From an uncultured Ruminococcus sp. (lineage in GTDB: Bacteria > Bacillota > Clostridia > Oscillospirales > Ruminococcaceae), in assembly GCA_947627445.1 (NCBI GenBank), contig CANQWA010000002.1, forward strand, positions 1 through 64,000: 64,000 nt of DNA, in the 5' to 3' direction. Position 1 is the first letter of the stretch. Every line of letters begins with the position of its first letter. A model generated the notes under the pieces. The model saw only the letters and a program-made list of their open reading frames with translations, had not been told where the DNA came from and did no database searches. The translations under genes were made by a program, and so were the position numbers. Below are positions 50,361 to 59,769 of the stretch, piece by piece.

Positions 50361-50851
50361 TGATTGAAATACCTTTTCGCATCGGACACGGCTATGATGT
50401 TCACCGGCTGACAGAAAACCGCAAGCTGATCCTGGGAGGCGTGGAGATCCCCTATGAGAAGGGACTGTTGGGACATTCTGATGCAGATGTACTGCTTCAT
50501 GCGATTTCGGATGCGTTGCTGGGAGCACTGTCGCTGGGGGATATCGGGAAACATTTTCCGGACACGGATCCGGCATATGCCGGTGCAGACAGTCTGAAGC
50601 TGTTGGCTTTTGTAGCGGAAAAGATTGCGGAGCAGGGGTATGCCGTGGGCAATCTGGATGCAACGATCCTCTGTCAGAAGCCGAAGCTTGCACCATATAT
50701 TCTGCCGATGCGGGAGAATATTGCCCGGGTTTGCGGTGTTGCGGTGGAGCAGGTGAGTGTAAAGGCAACGACGGAGGAAAAGTTAGGGTTTACCGGAGAT
50801 GGGTCTGGCATTGCGGCGCATTGCGTTTGTTTGCTGATGAAGCAAGACTGA
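50357..50851 (+). CDS. ispF: 2-C-methyl-D-erythritol 2,4-cyclodiphosphate synthase
   Basis: A 164-residue trimeric zinc enzyme of the MEP pathway. It has the metal motif [11 protein letters not shown], then [28 protein letters not shown] and the C-terminal [13 protein letters not shown]. The start codon overlaps the ispD stop; GGAGGAGAA precedes it. Two ATGs lie in tandem. A small palindrome (TTCGCTGC-TGCG-GCAGCGAA, near 50930) lies downstream in a 225-base gap with no gene. Confidence 0.96.
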   Translation: MMIEIPFRIGHGYDVHRLTENRKLILGGVEIPYEKGLLGHSDADVLLHAISDALLGALSLGDIGKHFPDTDPAYAGADSLKLLAFVAEKIAEQGYAVGNLDATILCQKPKLAPYILPMRENIARVCGVAVEQVSVKATTEEKLGFTGDGSGIAAHCVCLLMKQD

Positions 50852-51076
50852 GCCTCTTTTTCTTTCAAATTGCCTTTATGTATTGGCTTGCAAACACCCC
50901 GCCGGAATGTTTGCAGGGTTCTTCGCTGCTGCGGCAGCGAAAAATGACTTTGCCCTTGATTCCAGTTCTTTTTTTCAGAAAAGTCTTTGTCCGGGTTTTT
51001 TGGCATCCTCACTTTTCTCTGCATATATTGAAATGGGGAAATGATTTTCCTACATGATATGCAAAGAGGTGAAAGT

Positions 51077-51307
51077 ATGTCGGGATGCAAGGTCTCTATG
51101 GTTTCATACACCAACGCAGCACGTGCCAAGCGTGTCCTTGCCCGCTATGGATATTCCAGTGAAATTCGCCGACTGCCCCATATCGGTCCGGAGGGCTGCG
51201 GCTTTGTTCTTGAGGTTCAATCGGAATGCAGCCGTATCTCTGAGCTTCTGACGAGAGAGGGTATTCCCTACCGGAAAGCCCAGGAGGAACGTGATATGTC
51301 ATGGTGA
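51077..51307 (+). CDS. DUF3343 protein (putative sulfur/selenium carrier)
   Basis: A 76-residue protein of the DUF3343 family, small proteins commonly paired with a cysteine desulfurase or selenium genes. Here it holds two Cys residues (SGCKVSMVSYT and GPEGCGFVLEV). The start at 51077 follows AGAGGTGAAAGT; two earlier in-frame Met codons lack a ribosome site. It overlaps the next gene by seven bases, so the pair is coupled. A role handing persulfide or selenide from the desulfurase is inference from context. Confidence 0.82.
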   Translation: MSGCKVSMVSYTNAARAKRVLARYGYSSEIRRLPHIGPEGCGFVLEVQSECSRISELLTREGIPYRKAQEERDMSW

Positions 51308-52482
51308 CGGTGAACTTTGACAACGCCGCAACCACCTATCCCAAGCCTCCGGAAGTCCGGCAGGCTGTGGCAGAGGCTGTGGCAAGATACGGCAATTCTG
51401 GGCGGGGCGGTCATGCTATTGCAGAACGTACTTCTGAAATGGTTTACCACGCTCGTGAAACCGTAGCGGATTTTTTTGACGCAAAGGTTGAAAATACGAT
51501 TTTTACGCTGAATTGTACCCACGCCCTGAATCTGGCGATCCAGGGGATTCTGAAAGTGGGGGATCACGTCATTATCAGCGATCTGGAGCATAACTCGGTG
51601 TATCGTCCCGTTGCAGCACTGGCAAGGTCCGGACGGATCTCCTATAGCGTGGCAAAGGTCAGCACCGATGATCATATCACGATACGCAATTTTCTTCGGG
51701 AGATCCGACAGAATACCAAGGCGGTGATTTGCACTGTCGCCAGTAATGTCACGGGACAAATTTTGCCATATCGTGAATTGGCGCAGCTATGTCGAATGCA
51801 TGGGATCTGTTTGATTGTGGACGGGGCACAGGGCTGTGGCATTCTCCCTCTGTCTCTGGAACAAGACGGGATGCACATTCTCTGCACCGCCGGACACAAG
51901 GGCTTATACGGTATCACCGGAACAGGAGTGCTGATGACGGACTGTGAATTTCCCATTCAACCCTTGATGCAGGGCGGAACGGGCAGTGCTTCCCGCAGTC
52001 CGCAGCAGCCGGATTTTCTCCCGGATCGTCTGGAATGTGGTACGCTGAATGTCATTGGTGCGGCTTCTCTCTGTGCCGGCATCTCCTTTGTCAAGCGGTG
52101 TACAGTGGAAGGACTGTACCGCCACGAATCTCATCTATGCGATGTGCTTTGCCAGCACCTGAAGCAGATTTCCGGGGTGCGTGTATTCCGGGAAGAAGGC
52201 GCTGCCTATGTGCCTATTGTTTCCTTTACCATAGAAGGGGTTTCGTCTGAGGAGGCTGCTGCGTGGCTCAGTGAACAGGGCTTTTGTCTGCGTGCCGGAC
52301 TGCATTGCGCACCCTTGGCGCATGAGAAGTTGGGGACGGAAGACGGAACGATCCGCTTTGCTCCCTCTGCCTTTAGTCGGGAGCAAGATACGGTTCGGTT
52401 GGCACAATGCGTGAAAAATTATGTCAAGATTTTGAAAAATGGTGGAAACCTATTGAAAAATTCAGGTAATATGTTACAATAG
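51301..52482 (+). CDS. Cysteine desulfurase family protein (class V aminotransferase)
   Basis: A 393-residue PLP enzyme of the SufS-like family. It begins NFDNAATTYPKP. ELAQLCRMHGICLIVDGAQG holds the PLP Asp, the Schiff-base Lys is in TAGHKGLYG, and the persulfide Cys lies in LRAGLHCAPLAH. It should mobilise sulfur (or selenium) from cysteine, with the adjacent DUF3343 protein as likely partner. The C-terminal tail is Asn/Lys-rich and contains a promoter-like sequence for the next unit. Confidence 0.92.
   Translation: MVTVNFDNAATTYPKPPEVRQAVAEAVARYGNSGRGGHAIAERTSEMVYHARETVADFFDAKVENTIFTLNCTHALNLAIQGILKVGDHVIISDLEHNSVYRPVAALARSGRISYSVAKVSTDDHITIRNFLREIRQNTKAVICTVASNVTGQILPYRELAQLCRMHGICLIVDGAQGCGILPLSLEQDGMHILCTAGHKGLYGITGTGVLMTDCEFPIQPLMQGGTGSASRSPQQPDFLPDRLECGTLNVIGAASLCAGISFVKRCTVEGLYRHESHLCDVLCQHLKQISGVRVFREEGAAYVPIVSFTIEGVSSEEAAAWLSEQGFCLRAGLHCAPLAHEKLGTEDGTIRFAPSAFSREQDTVRLAQCVKNYVKILKNGGNLLKNSGNMLQ
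52453..52480 (+). promoter_or_regulatory. Possible cdaA-cdaR promoter inside the desulfurase 3' end
   Basis: TTGAAA and TACAAT are separated by 16 bases, ending at the desulfurase stop codon. Confidence 0.55.
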
Positions 52483-52516
52483 TAATAGAAGGGTGTCCAC
52501 ACACCTTGAAACTCCA

Positions 52517-52656
52517 CGGGGGCATTTGTCCCCGTACATATAGCAACCGACAAAAACTTTTGGCGATTGCTATATGCCGATTCGCACAGAACATGCGTAA
52601 GCATGCGGATGTGCAAGGCATTTTTAGTCATTATAACGCATATGAAATGCAGGGAA
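52517..52656 (+). promoter_or_regulatory. Hairpin-rich leader of cdaA
   Basis: Successive inverted repeats: ACGGGG/CCCCGT (52517-52536), ATATAGCAA/TTGCTATAT (about 52540-52577), CATGC-GTAA-GCATG, and GCATT...AATGC. The ORF-track extension of cdaA through here is not coding. Confidence 0.4.
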
Positions 52657-52754
52657 TACAAACAAAAGAAGCAAGAAGCTGCGCACACCGAACAAGGCTG
52701 GATGAAAACCGAGCCTCAAGCATGTCTTTTCTTGCCTCTGAAAGGACTGATAGC

Positions 52755-53663
52755 ATGGGAAGCAACATATCGTGGCGTGATCTGGCAGATATGATATTCA
52801 GTGTGATCCGGACAGCCGGTTTGGTGGATGTGCTGGATGTACTCGTCTTGTCCTATATTGTTTATGTGATCATGAAACTGGTACGGGAAACGCGTGCCGG
52901 ACAGCTGGTCAAAGGCATTCTGCTGCTGGTGATTGTCTATATTGCAGCACAGTTCCTGGAAATGAAAGCCATCTCTTACATTATGGCGGAAATGCTAAAT
53001 ATTGGTATTATCGCCATTATCATTCTATTCCAGCCAGAGCTGCGGCGTACTTTGGAAAAGGCAGGCTATACCAAACTTGGATTGCGCTTCGGCAGCGGAA
53101 CAGGCAATGAGAGCAGCATTTGGAGTAAGCCTATCGAGGCGATCTGCGATGCCTGTGTGGAACTTTCCGCAACATCCACCGGTGCATTGATCGTGGTAGA
53201 GCGTCAGACGAAACTGGGAGAACAAATCGAAAACGGCACGATCCTGAATGCCACTCCCAGCAAGGAACTGTTCGGCAATATATTTTATAATAAAACGCCT
53301 CTTCATGACGGTGCAGCTATCATGCGGAATGGTAAGATTCTGGCGGCGGCTTGCTTCTTGCCAAAACCTCAGAAAGAGGAATTCATCAACAAGCGTCTGG
53401 GTTCCCGGCATCGTGCCGCCATTGGCATGAGCGAAAATTCCGATGCCATAGTGATCGTGGTATCGGAGGAGACGGGTTCGATTTCCGTGGCGGAAAATGG
53501 TGTGCTGAAAAGCGGCTTTACCCGTGAGAATCTTCAGAAGCTACTGGTTGACAGACTGATTACGGAAACAACAGAGACAACGATTCATAAAGTGGCAAGA
53601 AAATTGCCCTTTATCCGCCCTCGGACGCAGAAGGAGGGGCAAAATGGCAAGAACCAGAAATAA
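52755..53663 (+). CDS. cdaA: Diadenylate cyclase CdaA
   Basis: A 302-residue membrane enzyme making the essential messenger c-di-AMP from two ATP. Three N-terminal helices (about 12-90) are followed by the DAC domain with the catalytic LHDGAAI (Asp185) and GSRHRAAIG (Arg-His-Arg at 218-220) motifs. The start is the ATG before GSNISWRDL, after AAAGGACTGATAGC; the ORF track adds 83 codons of leader. The regulator cdaR overlaps by 20 bases, the conserved Firmicute pair. The usual third gene, glmM, is not next. Confidence 0.95.
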   Translation: MGSNISWRDLADMIFSVIRTAGLVDVLDVLVLSYIVYVIMKLVRETRAGQLVKGILLLVIVYIAAQFLEMKAISYIMAEMLNIGIIAIIILFQPELRRTLEKAGYTKLGLRFGSGTGNESSIWSKPIEAICDACVELSATSTGALIVVERQTKLGEQIENGTILNATPSKELFGNIFYNKTPLHDGAAIMRNGKILAAACFLPKPQKEEFINKRLGSRHRAAIGMSENSDAIVIVVSEETGSISVAENGVLKSGFTRENLQKLLVDRLITETTETTIHKVARKLPFIRPRTQKEGQNGKNQK

Positions 53664-54981
53664 TCAAACACCACAAGAAAGCGGATTGGCACAGCGTTTT
53701 TTTGCCAGTCGTTCTGCTATGATGATTACCTCTGTGATCATCGCTGTTGTTTTGTGGTTTGTCATCTCCATCGCAGTATATCCCACCACTCCCCGTACCA
53801 TCTATCATGTGCCGCTGCAAGTGGAAATTGCTGGTACGCCGGCGGAGGAAAACGGACTCAGTGTCATTGATTTCGATGTAGATGAGGTGACGGTGCAGAT
53901 CGAAGGCAATCGTTCTCGCATCGGCAATTTGAATGCAGAAGATCTGTTTGCCACAGCTGTTCTGAGTAATGTGACCTCAGCCGGAACGAAAAATCTTTCC
54001 ATTGAAGTCAAAAGCAATGAAAACGTACAGTTCAATGTCAAAGAAATCAGCCCATCGAGTGTGAATGTGACCTTTGACCGGATTGTCACCATGAGTATTG
54101 ATGTGCGGCCTTCTACCCCGAATATCACTTTTGAGGATCGCTGCGTTCTGGATGAGAAGAACTATTTCGCCACGCCGGCAACCATTGATGTGACGGGGCC
54201 TCAGAGGCAGCTGGAACAGGTGTCCTATGCACTGGCGGAGACCTCGCAGAAGGAGCAGCTTGGTGTTTCCAAGGTTCTGACCGCAGAAAATCTGATATTC
54301 TATAATGAAAAAGATGTACAAGTGGATGATTCGGATTTCACGTATAATGAAGCGACATTCTCTCTTGCTGTGGGTGTGCTCTACCAGAAAACCATGGATA
54401 TTACCTATCAGATCACCAATGCCCCGTCAGGCTTTGACACGGACTCGCTGAAACTGGCACTTTCGGAGAAAAAGATCACCCTGGCGGCGCCCAATTCCTC
54501 TGTGGATGAAATGAAGGAATTTAACATCGGTTCCATATCGCTGTCGGAAATTGATTTGGATTATTCCAATGATTTTGAAGTGACAGTTCCGGAGGGGTAT
54601 GTGAATCAGTCGGGTTTCTCCACGGTAAATCTCTCTTTGGATTCCAAGGGGCTGGCAAAGAAGGACTTTGTCATTTCGGATATTGGCATGATCAATGTGC
54701 CGACCTCTTATCAGTTTGATGTGGTGACCCGTCAGCTGACGGTGAGCATCATCGGACCGGAGGATGTGCTCGCAGAGATTGATACCAGAGATATTACGGT
54801 CAATGTGGATCTCATCAGCTATACCACACAGGCGGATGCAGTAGACGGAGACACCGTGACCTTTAATTATACACCGACCATTTCTATCCGGCGTTATAAT
54901 AATGTGTGGGCAACCGGCGATTACCGTGTGGCTGTGCGGGGCGAAAAGCTGGCTGCGACGACAACAGAGGCAAGCGATTAA
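53644..54981 (+). CDS. cdaR: CdaA regulator CdaR (YbbR-domain protein)
   Basis: A 445-residue single-pass membrane protein. One helix near residues 27-47 (MITSVIIAVVLWFVISIAV) is followed by four YbbR-type beta domains outside the membrane (each with a VTGPxxxLE-like end, e.g. VTGPQRQLEQV and IIGPEDVLAEI). It binds CdaA and adjusts c-di-AMP output. AAGGAGGGGC lies before the ATG, inside the end of cdaA. A Thr/Ala-rich end closes the protein. Confidence 0.93.
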   Translation: MARTRNNQTPQESGLAQRFFASRSAMMITSVIIAVVLWFVISIAVYPTTPRTIYHVPLQVEIAGTPAEENGLSVIDFDVDEVTVQIEGNRSRIGNLNAEDLFATAVLSNVTSAGTKNLSIEVKSNENVQFNVKEISPSSVNVTFDRIVTMSIDVRPSTPNITFEDRCVLDEKNYFATPATIDVTGPQRQLEQVSYALAETSQKEQLGVSKVLTAENLIFYNEKDVQVDDSDFTYNEATFSLAVGVLYQKTMDITYQITNAPSGFDTDSLKLALSEKKITLAAPNSSVDEMKEFNIGSISLSEIDLDYSNDFEVTVPEGYVNQSGFSTVNLSLDSKGLAKKDFVISDIGMINVPTSYQFDVVTRQLTVSIIGPEDVLAEIDTRDITVNVDLISYTTQADAVDGDTVTFNYTPTISIRRYNNVWATGDYRVAVRGEKLAATTTEASD

Positions 54982-55106
54982 GGATGTTGTTCAAAATGAC
55001 AAAAGCTTTTTTCGAGTGAGATACGATTTTTAGAGGTTTTGTGCATAGTACACAAAGCGGATAGGCAATTTTCTATCTTTCGGTCGAAATGTTAACAAAT
55101 TATACA

Positions 55107-55135
55107 TTTACTTTTTTGGGAGCGAATGGTATAAT
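55107..55135 (+). promoter_or_regulatory. Promoter of the large dockerin gene
   Basis: TTTACT and TATAAT are separated by 17 bases, about 120 bases before the start. Confidence 0.6.
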
Positions 55136-55255
55136 AAACATAGCCGAAAGATGAATGTTTCATTTTGAAAGCTGAAACAGAACAGTATCTGCCGTCTGTT
55201 CTGTGACATGAGAATTTCAAGAATGAAACCGAACTATGAAAAAAGGAGCGATACT

Positions 55256-57898
55256 ATGATGAAATCGATTCGTAAAAGAACAAGTGCGCTGATTGTTAGT
55301 GCGGTCATGGCTGCTTCTACACTGTCTGTATTGACAGCTGAGAGTCTGCCGGTTTCCGCATTTACAGCAACCTCCGCAAGTTCTATTAACAAGACAATGC
55401 CGACAGCGGTCAATTCTGATGATCCTGATACACCGGCAAATCAGACAGAATGCACCTTCCAGTGTGCAGCAAAGACAGATGCCTATACTGCATGGACAGA
55501 TACCTCTGGCAAGGGTCCGGCTACGTTCCTGGGCAGTGAGAGTGTAAAGACATTGCAGTTCAACTTCAAAGCAGACGCAATTGTCACACAGTTTTCTTAC
55601 TATTTCGGATGCGCCGCTGACAAATCCCATGCTTACTGGTGGGATTATAAAGATCCTAAAACCGATGAGGCTTATGAGTGCCATCCCTATGCAACGGAGT
55701 TCTCTGTCGTAATCGAGATTCCTTCTTATGCGAATCTTGCGGATAAAGACGGTAAATTCCAGATTCAGAACTGCTATACAGCAACGATCGATGAGGCTAC
55801 CAAGAAGACAACCAGCCGTGCAGATATCACGCTGGTTTCTATTGAAGCAAACGGTACAACAGACACCAGTGAGGGCGAAAGACCGGATTGGATTCCGACT
55901 CCTCCCGATCCCAATCTGCCCAAGGCTGCAGAAAATACCGGCGGTCTGTATTATTCCAGCGCCAACTATGACAATGGCAGCTATGACTTCCAGGATAATG
56001 GCGACGGTACTGCTACGATAACAGCACTGCACTCTTTGAAAATGGAAGAAGATGCTCTGGGCTATGTCCTGACTCCCGGCGACTCCTGCAGCGAAGAGTA
56101 CTATGCAGAAAATGCAGAGGAGTACGGTCTGTCGAATAATCCTTCTGAGGCAGATATCCGTAATGCTGACCTCCCGCTGAACAGTCATAAGTTCACATAT
56201 GATGACTTCAACTTCAAGCCGGGTGTCAATGTTTCTCAGAATGTAAAGGTAAAATCCCTGTCTGTGACACTTCAGGCTGAGGACAACAGCACAAATATCA
56301 CTCGTCTCATGTACGGCGGCGGTCTGAATGTAGAGGCAAAGAGCCCGGCTGATACAGAGTATGCCAAGGCACAGGCTGGCGTAAAGGATGATCCGAATGC
56401 TGGTTATTGGTATAATGATATCGGTGCGGATATGCTGGCTGAATGTGAAGAAGCCGGTGTGGATTGGGGCATCGAAGTTGGCGGCGGTACAGACCTGGCA
56501 AAGCAGGATATGGGCAGCTATATCACGGTAACATGGGATGTTCCGGCAGATGTTGTAGATTATGTTACCACAAAGACAAAGGATCAGATCTCCTTCCAGC
56601 TGTGGTATGTAGAAGCAAACAGCGAGGGCGGCGACAGCGAAGCTCTGGCAAGCGGTCTGAAGATCGTTTCCGCAGCGCTGACTTATGAAGAAACCATCAC
56701 ATTCCCGTACAGTGCGCAGGCTTCTGTGAAGAATGCGGGCTCTGAAAGTGTTGGTAAACCTGTAGAAGTGAATTATTCTGATTTCGGCATGGAGTATGAA
56801 AAGACAGCGGACGTATATGCAGTTCAGTTCGATGTAACCCTGCCCACTGATGCAAATCAGGCTGTTGTTGGCGCAGGCACAAGCGTTCTGGAAAAACTGG
56901 GTCTGGACTACTGGTATCAGAGTGACGACTATTTCAAGAATGATCTGGGCAACTCTACCAGTCAGGCAATGTTCTACTGGGAAAAGACTACCGCAGGCAG
57001 CCGTCCGGATGCAAGCGATACAAAGACACCTAATGCAGCTTACAAAGATGCCGTTGGTACAAAGACTTACACCTATATGTGGATCATGCCGCCGAAGGTA
57101 GCGGAAGGCTGCGTATCCAGCGAAGATACTGGTGCCGTTAAGCCGGCAATCAACAATGTAAGCACAGAAGCAGAGGGCGACCATGTTTCCTTCGGTGTAT
57201 ACTACGCTGGTCTGGGTGAGAACACGGCTGACACCTTCTCCATTGATAACGTAACAGTATACTATGTCGCTGATGATACGAATAACAGCGCAAAGGCATA
57301 TATGTTTGAGGACGAATTGATTGTACCGGATGAGATTGACGTACAGGTCGGCAAATCTGCTCCTCTGGAAGTAAACGTTCCGGGTTGTTCCTTCACTTCC
57401 AGCGATACCACGAAGGCAAGTGCTGGTCTGTCCGAAAATGGCAAGGATGCAGATGTTCGCGGTAAAAACATCACGGATCCGGATGATCCGGTTATTATTA
57501 CTGTAACCACTCCGGGCGGTCAGGTTGCCTATGTTAAGGTTAACGTTCTGGCAGAAGTAACGGAAGTGCCAGCGACAACAACAGAATCAAAAACTACTTC
57601 AGCCACCACAACTACCAAAACAACTACGACAGTCAGCAAGACCACAGATGAAGGTACAGGCACCGTGGATACAGACTATGCAAAACACGCTCTGTACGGT
57701 GATGTAAACCTGGATGGTAAGGTTGATCTGGCTGATGCAATTCTGCTGAATAAGGCTTGCGCAGACGTGGTTAAACTGAATGGTCAGGCACTGGAGAATT
57801 CCGACTGTGAGTATGACCACATGCTGACGGTAGATGACTCTTTGAAGCTGCTTCTGTTCCTGGTACAGAAAGTAAATTCTATCGGTCCTGAGGTGTAA
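55256..57898 (+). CDS. Large secreted dockerin protein with unassigned beta modules
   Basis: 880 residues. A signal peptide (to about 36, ending PVSAF) is followed by three beta-sandwich-like regions of unknown family (about 45-205, 220-490, 495-715), rich in aromatic residues such as AYWWDY, ISFQLWYVEA and LDYWYQSDDYF. A short Ig-like (BIG_2-type) module comes next (about 720-815), then a Thr-rich linker and a C-terminal dockerin. The dockerin's first calcium loop is intact (GDVNLDGKVDLADAILL), while the second is degenerate (DCEYDHMLTVDDSLKLL). Surface aromatics suggest carbohydrate binding, which is inference. The ATG at 55256 follows AAAAGGAGCG. It is a single-gene unit with a strong terminator. 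Confidence 0.82.
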   Translation: MMKSIRKRTSALIVSAVMAASTLSVLTAESLPVSAFTATSASSINKTMPTAVNSDDPDTPANQTECTFQCAAKTDAYTAWTDTSGKGPATFLGSESVKTLQFNFKADAIVTQFSYYFGCAADKSHAYWWDYKDPKTDEAYECHPYATEFSVVIEIPSYANLADKDGKFQIQNCYTATIDEATKKTTSRADITLVSIEANGTTDTSEGERPDWIPTPPDPNLPKAAENTGGLYYSSANYDNGSYDFQDNGDGTATITALHSLKMEEDALGYVLTPGDSCSEEYYAENAEEYGLSNNPSEADIRNADLPLNSHKFTYDDFNFKPGVNVSQNVKVKSLSVTLQAEDNSTNITRLMYGGGLNVEAKSPADTEYAKAQAGVKDDPNAGYWYNDIGADMLAECEEAGVDWGIEVGGGTDLAKQDMGSYITVTWDVPADVVDYVTTKTKDQISFQLWYVEANSEGGDSEALASGLKIVSAALTYEETITFPYSAQASVKNAGSESVGKPVEVNYSDFGMEYEKTADVYAVQFDVTLPTDANQAVVGAGTSVLEKLGLDYWYQSDDYFKNDLGNSTSQAMFYWEKTTAGSRPDASDTKTPNAAYKDAVGTKTYTYMWIMPPKVAEGCVSSEDTGAVKPAINNVSTEAEGDHVSFGVYYAGLGENTADTFSIDNVTVYYVADDTNNSAKAYMFEDELIVPDEIDVQVGKSAPLEVNVPGCSFTSSDTTKASAGLSENGKDADVRGKNITDPDDPVIITVTTPGGQVAYVKVNVLAEVTEVPATTTESKTTSATTTTKTTTTVSKTTDEGTGTVDTDYAKHALYGDVNLDGKVDLADAILLNKACADVVKLNGQALENSDCEYDHMLTVDDSLKLLLFLVQKVNSIGPEV

Positions 57899-57948
57899 AA
57901 CACTCTTGATCTGAGTCTCGACTCAAGGCAAATAAAAACGAATAAAAG

Positions 57949-57990
57949 AGCCCGACGGGAAGTAATTCCTGTCGGGCTTTTTCTTTTTTT
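57949..57990 (+). terminator. Terminator of the large dockerin gene
   Basis: AGCCCGACGGGAA-GTAA-TTCCTGTCGGGCT followed by TTTTCTTTTTTT. Confidence 0.94.
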
Positions 57991-58054
57991 AAAACCTGCT
58001 TGAATTCTGAAAATCTGCCGAAAATGCGGTGGTTGGAAAAGACGAAACAGGTTC

Positions 58055-58804
58055 TTATGCGTGCTGGGGAGGTTTGGAAAGAGGACGGTCGGCCTCTTCA
58101 AGTTTACAGCGCAGCTTTCGGATAATTTTCTTTTCCAGGCGGGAGATGTAAGATTGGGATATGCCAATAGCTTCGGCGACCTCCTTTTGTGTACGTTCCT
58201 CACCGCCGGAAAGCCCAAACCGCATTTGCATGATTTCTCGTTCCCGGGGACCCAGTTCGGAAACTGCTGTCAACAACATCTGGCGTTCCGCTTCGTTCTC
58301 AATGTTTTTGCTGACAATGTCATCGTCTGTACCCAAGATATCCGAGAGGAGCAGTTCATTGCCGTCCCAATCCGCACTGAGGGGTTCGTCAATGGAAATT
58401 TCTCCCCGGGACTGGACATTCTTGCGTAATACCATCAGAATTTCGTTTTCAATACATCGGGAAGCGTAGGTTGCCAGCTTGATTTTTTTCTCCGGACAAA
58501 AGGTCTCTACCGCTTTGATTAGTCCGATGGTACCAATGGAGATCAGATCTTCCAAACCAAGACCGGAGGATTCAAATTTACGGGCGATGTAGACAACAAG
58601 GCGAAGATTGCGCACGATCAGTGTGTCTCTTGCCTGTGGATTGCCCTTCAACAAGTCTGCAAAGACTTGATCCTCCTCCTCTTTGGACAACGGGGGAGGG
58701 AGCATATCCGCTCCTCCGATGTAATCCATACGGCTGGGAGGCGAGTATTTGCTGTACAGCTGTTCCATGATCTGCTGCAACTTTCGGAAAAGTGATTGCA
58801 TCAT
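58055..58804 (-). CDS. sigE: Sporulation sigma factor SigE (mother cell)
   Basis: A 249-residue sigma-70 factor. The N-terminal pro-sequence is followed by [16 protein letters not shown], a SigE/SigK hallmark, then region 2 ([31 protein letters not shown]) and region 4 ([15 protein letters not shown], with helix-turn-helix [21 protein letters not shown]). It drives early mother-cell transcription after SpoIIGA removes the pro-peptide. spoIIGA lies 15 bases upstream, the conserved pair. The usual sigG downstream gene is not present. Confidence 0.96.
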   Translation of the reverse strand: MMQSLFRKLQQIMEQLYSKYSPPSRMDYIGGADMLPPPLSKEEEDQVFADLLKGNPQARDTLIVRNLRLVVYIARKFESSGLGLEDLISIGTIGLIKAVETFCPEKKIKLATYASRCIENEILMVLRKNVQSRGEISIDEPLSADWDGNELLLSDILGTDDDIVSKNIENEAERQMLLTAVSELGPREREIMQMRFGLSGGEERTQKEVAEAIGISQSYISRLEKKIIRKLRCKLEEADRPLSKPPQHA

Positions 58805-58819
58805 AAAACTTCCTTTCCT

Positions 58820-59629
58820 TCACAAAAGTAATTTTGGGTGAAAAATAGCGCTGTTCTGCGTGCCGCCTATGCCAATCATGGCATCTACTGCTCTGGTTTT
58901 TCCGGTAGAACAGTTGCGGATGCAGACTTCGTCCGGACGAAATAAGGGTAACAATCCTTGTGCTGTGATCGTCTCGCAGGGCAGCAGACGATAGCCTTTC
59001 AACCATTCTATGGGGGAATCGGATAAAAGCGTTGTTAAAGCAATTTCTCCGCAGACAATCACCGGAACACCGGAAAACAGGTCGGTCAGGGTGTTTCCTG
59101 TATCTGCCAATCCATCTAAAATCGTTGTTTTTCCTTGATATCGAATAAAAACCTGATAACTGTCACTGGTATGATGATGCTTGCTGTGAAAAAAATGGAG
59201 CAAATGCAGCAAAGAATATGCGAGTGCAGTGAATAGAATCAGGTGAAGCAGGGAAAAATCCAGATACCAGCAACTGTTTCCCCAGACGGCAAAGCCTTGT
59301 GCCGTATGGGAACTGACTGCCAGAAGCAATCCTGCCAGTAAAAAACTGCTGAGAAAAAAGCAAAGAAGCTGCTTTGCCCACAGATTCCGGTGAATGCCGA
59401 AAGCCATGGTGACAGCAGTAGCAGCAGCGATCAGTTTGATCAGAAGCTGCAAGGCAAAGGGCAAAGGCGGAAGAAGAATTAGCAGGGAAAATAAACTGCT
59501 AAGCAGTGCAGCAGTAAGGCATCGCAGCCAATGCAGGCGGCTGTGTGTCATCCTGGCGGCAGCACGCAGAAGAAAATAGTTGACATAGAGACTCTGCATC
59601 AACAGAACATCCACGTAGATCGTTGTCAC
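58820..59629 (-). CDS. spoIIGA: Sigma-E processing peptidase SpoIIGA
   Basis: A 269-residue membrane aspartic protease that matures pro-SigE. Five hydrophobic helices fill the N-terminal half (TTIYVDVLLMQSLYVNYFLL first) and the catalytic motif is LADTGNTLTDLFSGVPV. The start is GTG at 59629, five bases after GAGGTGG; the ORF-track start lies upstream of the palindrome and promoter. It is weakly conserved in sequence, but its position before sigE makes the call firm. Confidence 0.93.
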   Translation of the reverse strand: MTTIYVDVLLMQSLYVNYFLLRAAARMTHSRLHWLRCLTAALLSSLFSLLILLPPLPFALQLLIKLIAAATAVTMAFGIHRNLWAKQLLCFFLSSFLLAGLLLAVSSHTAQGFAVWGNSCWYLDFSLLHLILFTALAYSLLHLLHFFHSKHHHTSDSYQVFIRYQGKTTILDGLADTGNTLTDLFSGVPVIVCGEIALTTLLSDSPIEWLKGYRLLPCETITAQGLLPLFRPDEVCIRNCSTGKTRAVDAMIGIGGTQNSAIFHPKLLL

Positions 59630-59644
59630 AGTACCACCTCGCAT

Positions 59645-59663
59645 AGCAACACCGTGGTGTTGC
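59645..59663. repeat. GCAACACC / GGTGTTGC palindrome upstream of spoIIGA
   Basis: AGCAACACCGTGGTGTTGC sits between the spoIIGA -10 and its ribosome site. The same arms occur at 35768. Confidence 0.5.
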
Positions 59664-59667
59664 CTAT

Positions 59668-59700
59668 ATTGTACCAGAAGAAGCGTGCAATTTCTGTCAG
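59668..59700 (-). promoter_or_regulatory. spoIIGA-sigE promoter with wide spacing
   Basis: On the minus strand CTGACA and TACAAT are separated by 21 bases. The Bacillus spoIIG promoter also has an overly long (22-base) spacer and needs Spo0A. A partial 0A-box-like TTTTCGATGTC lies about 10 bases upstream of the -35. Confidence 0.5.
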
Positions 59701-59769
59701 ATGCAGACATCGAAAATGGCGAAACGATACAATATTGTGCAGTAAACCGGCTGACGGAAGGAGAATCCT

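Noticed and set aside
55217-57184. 655-residue minus-strand ORF
   Set aside because: Antisense of the large dockerin gene. Its length reflects codon bias on the other strand.
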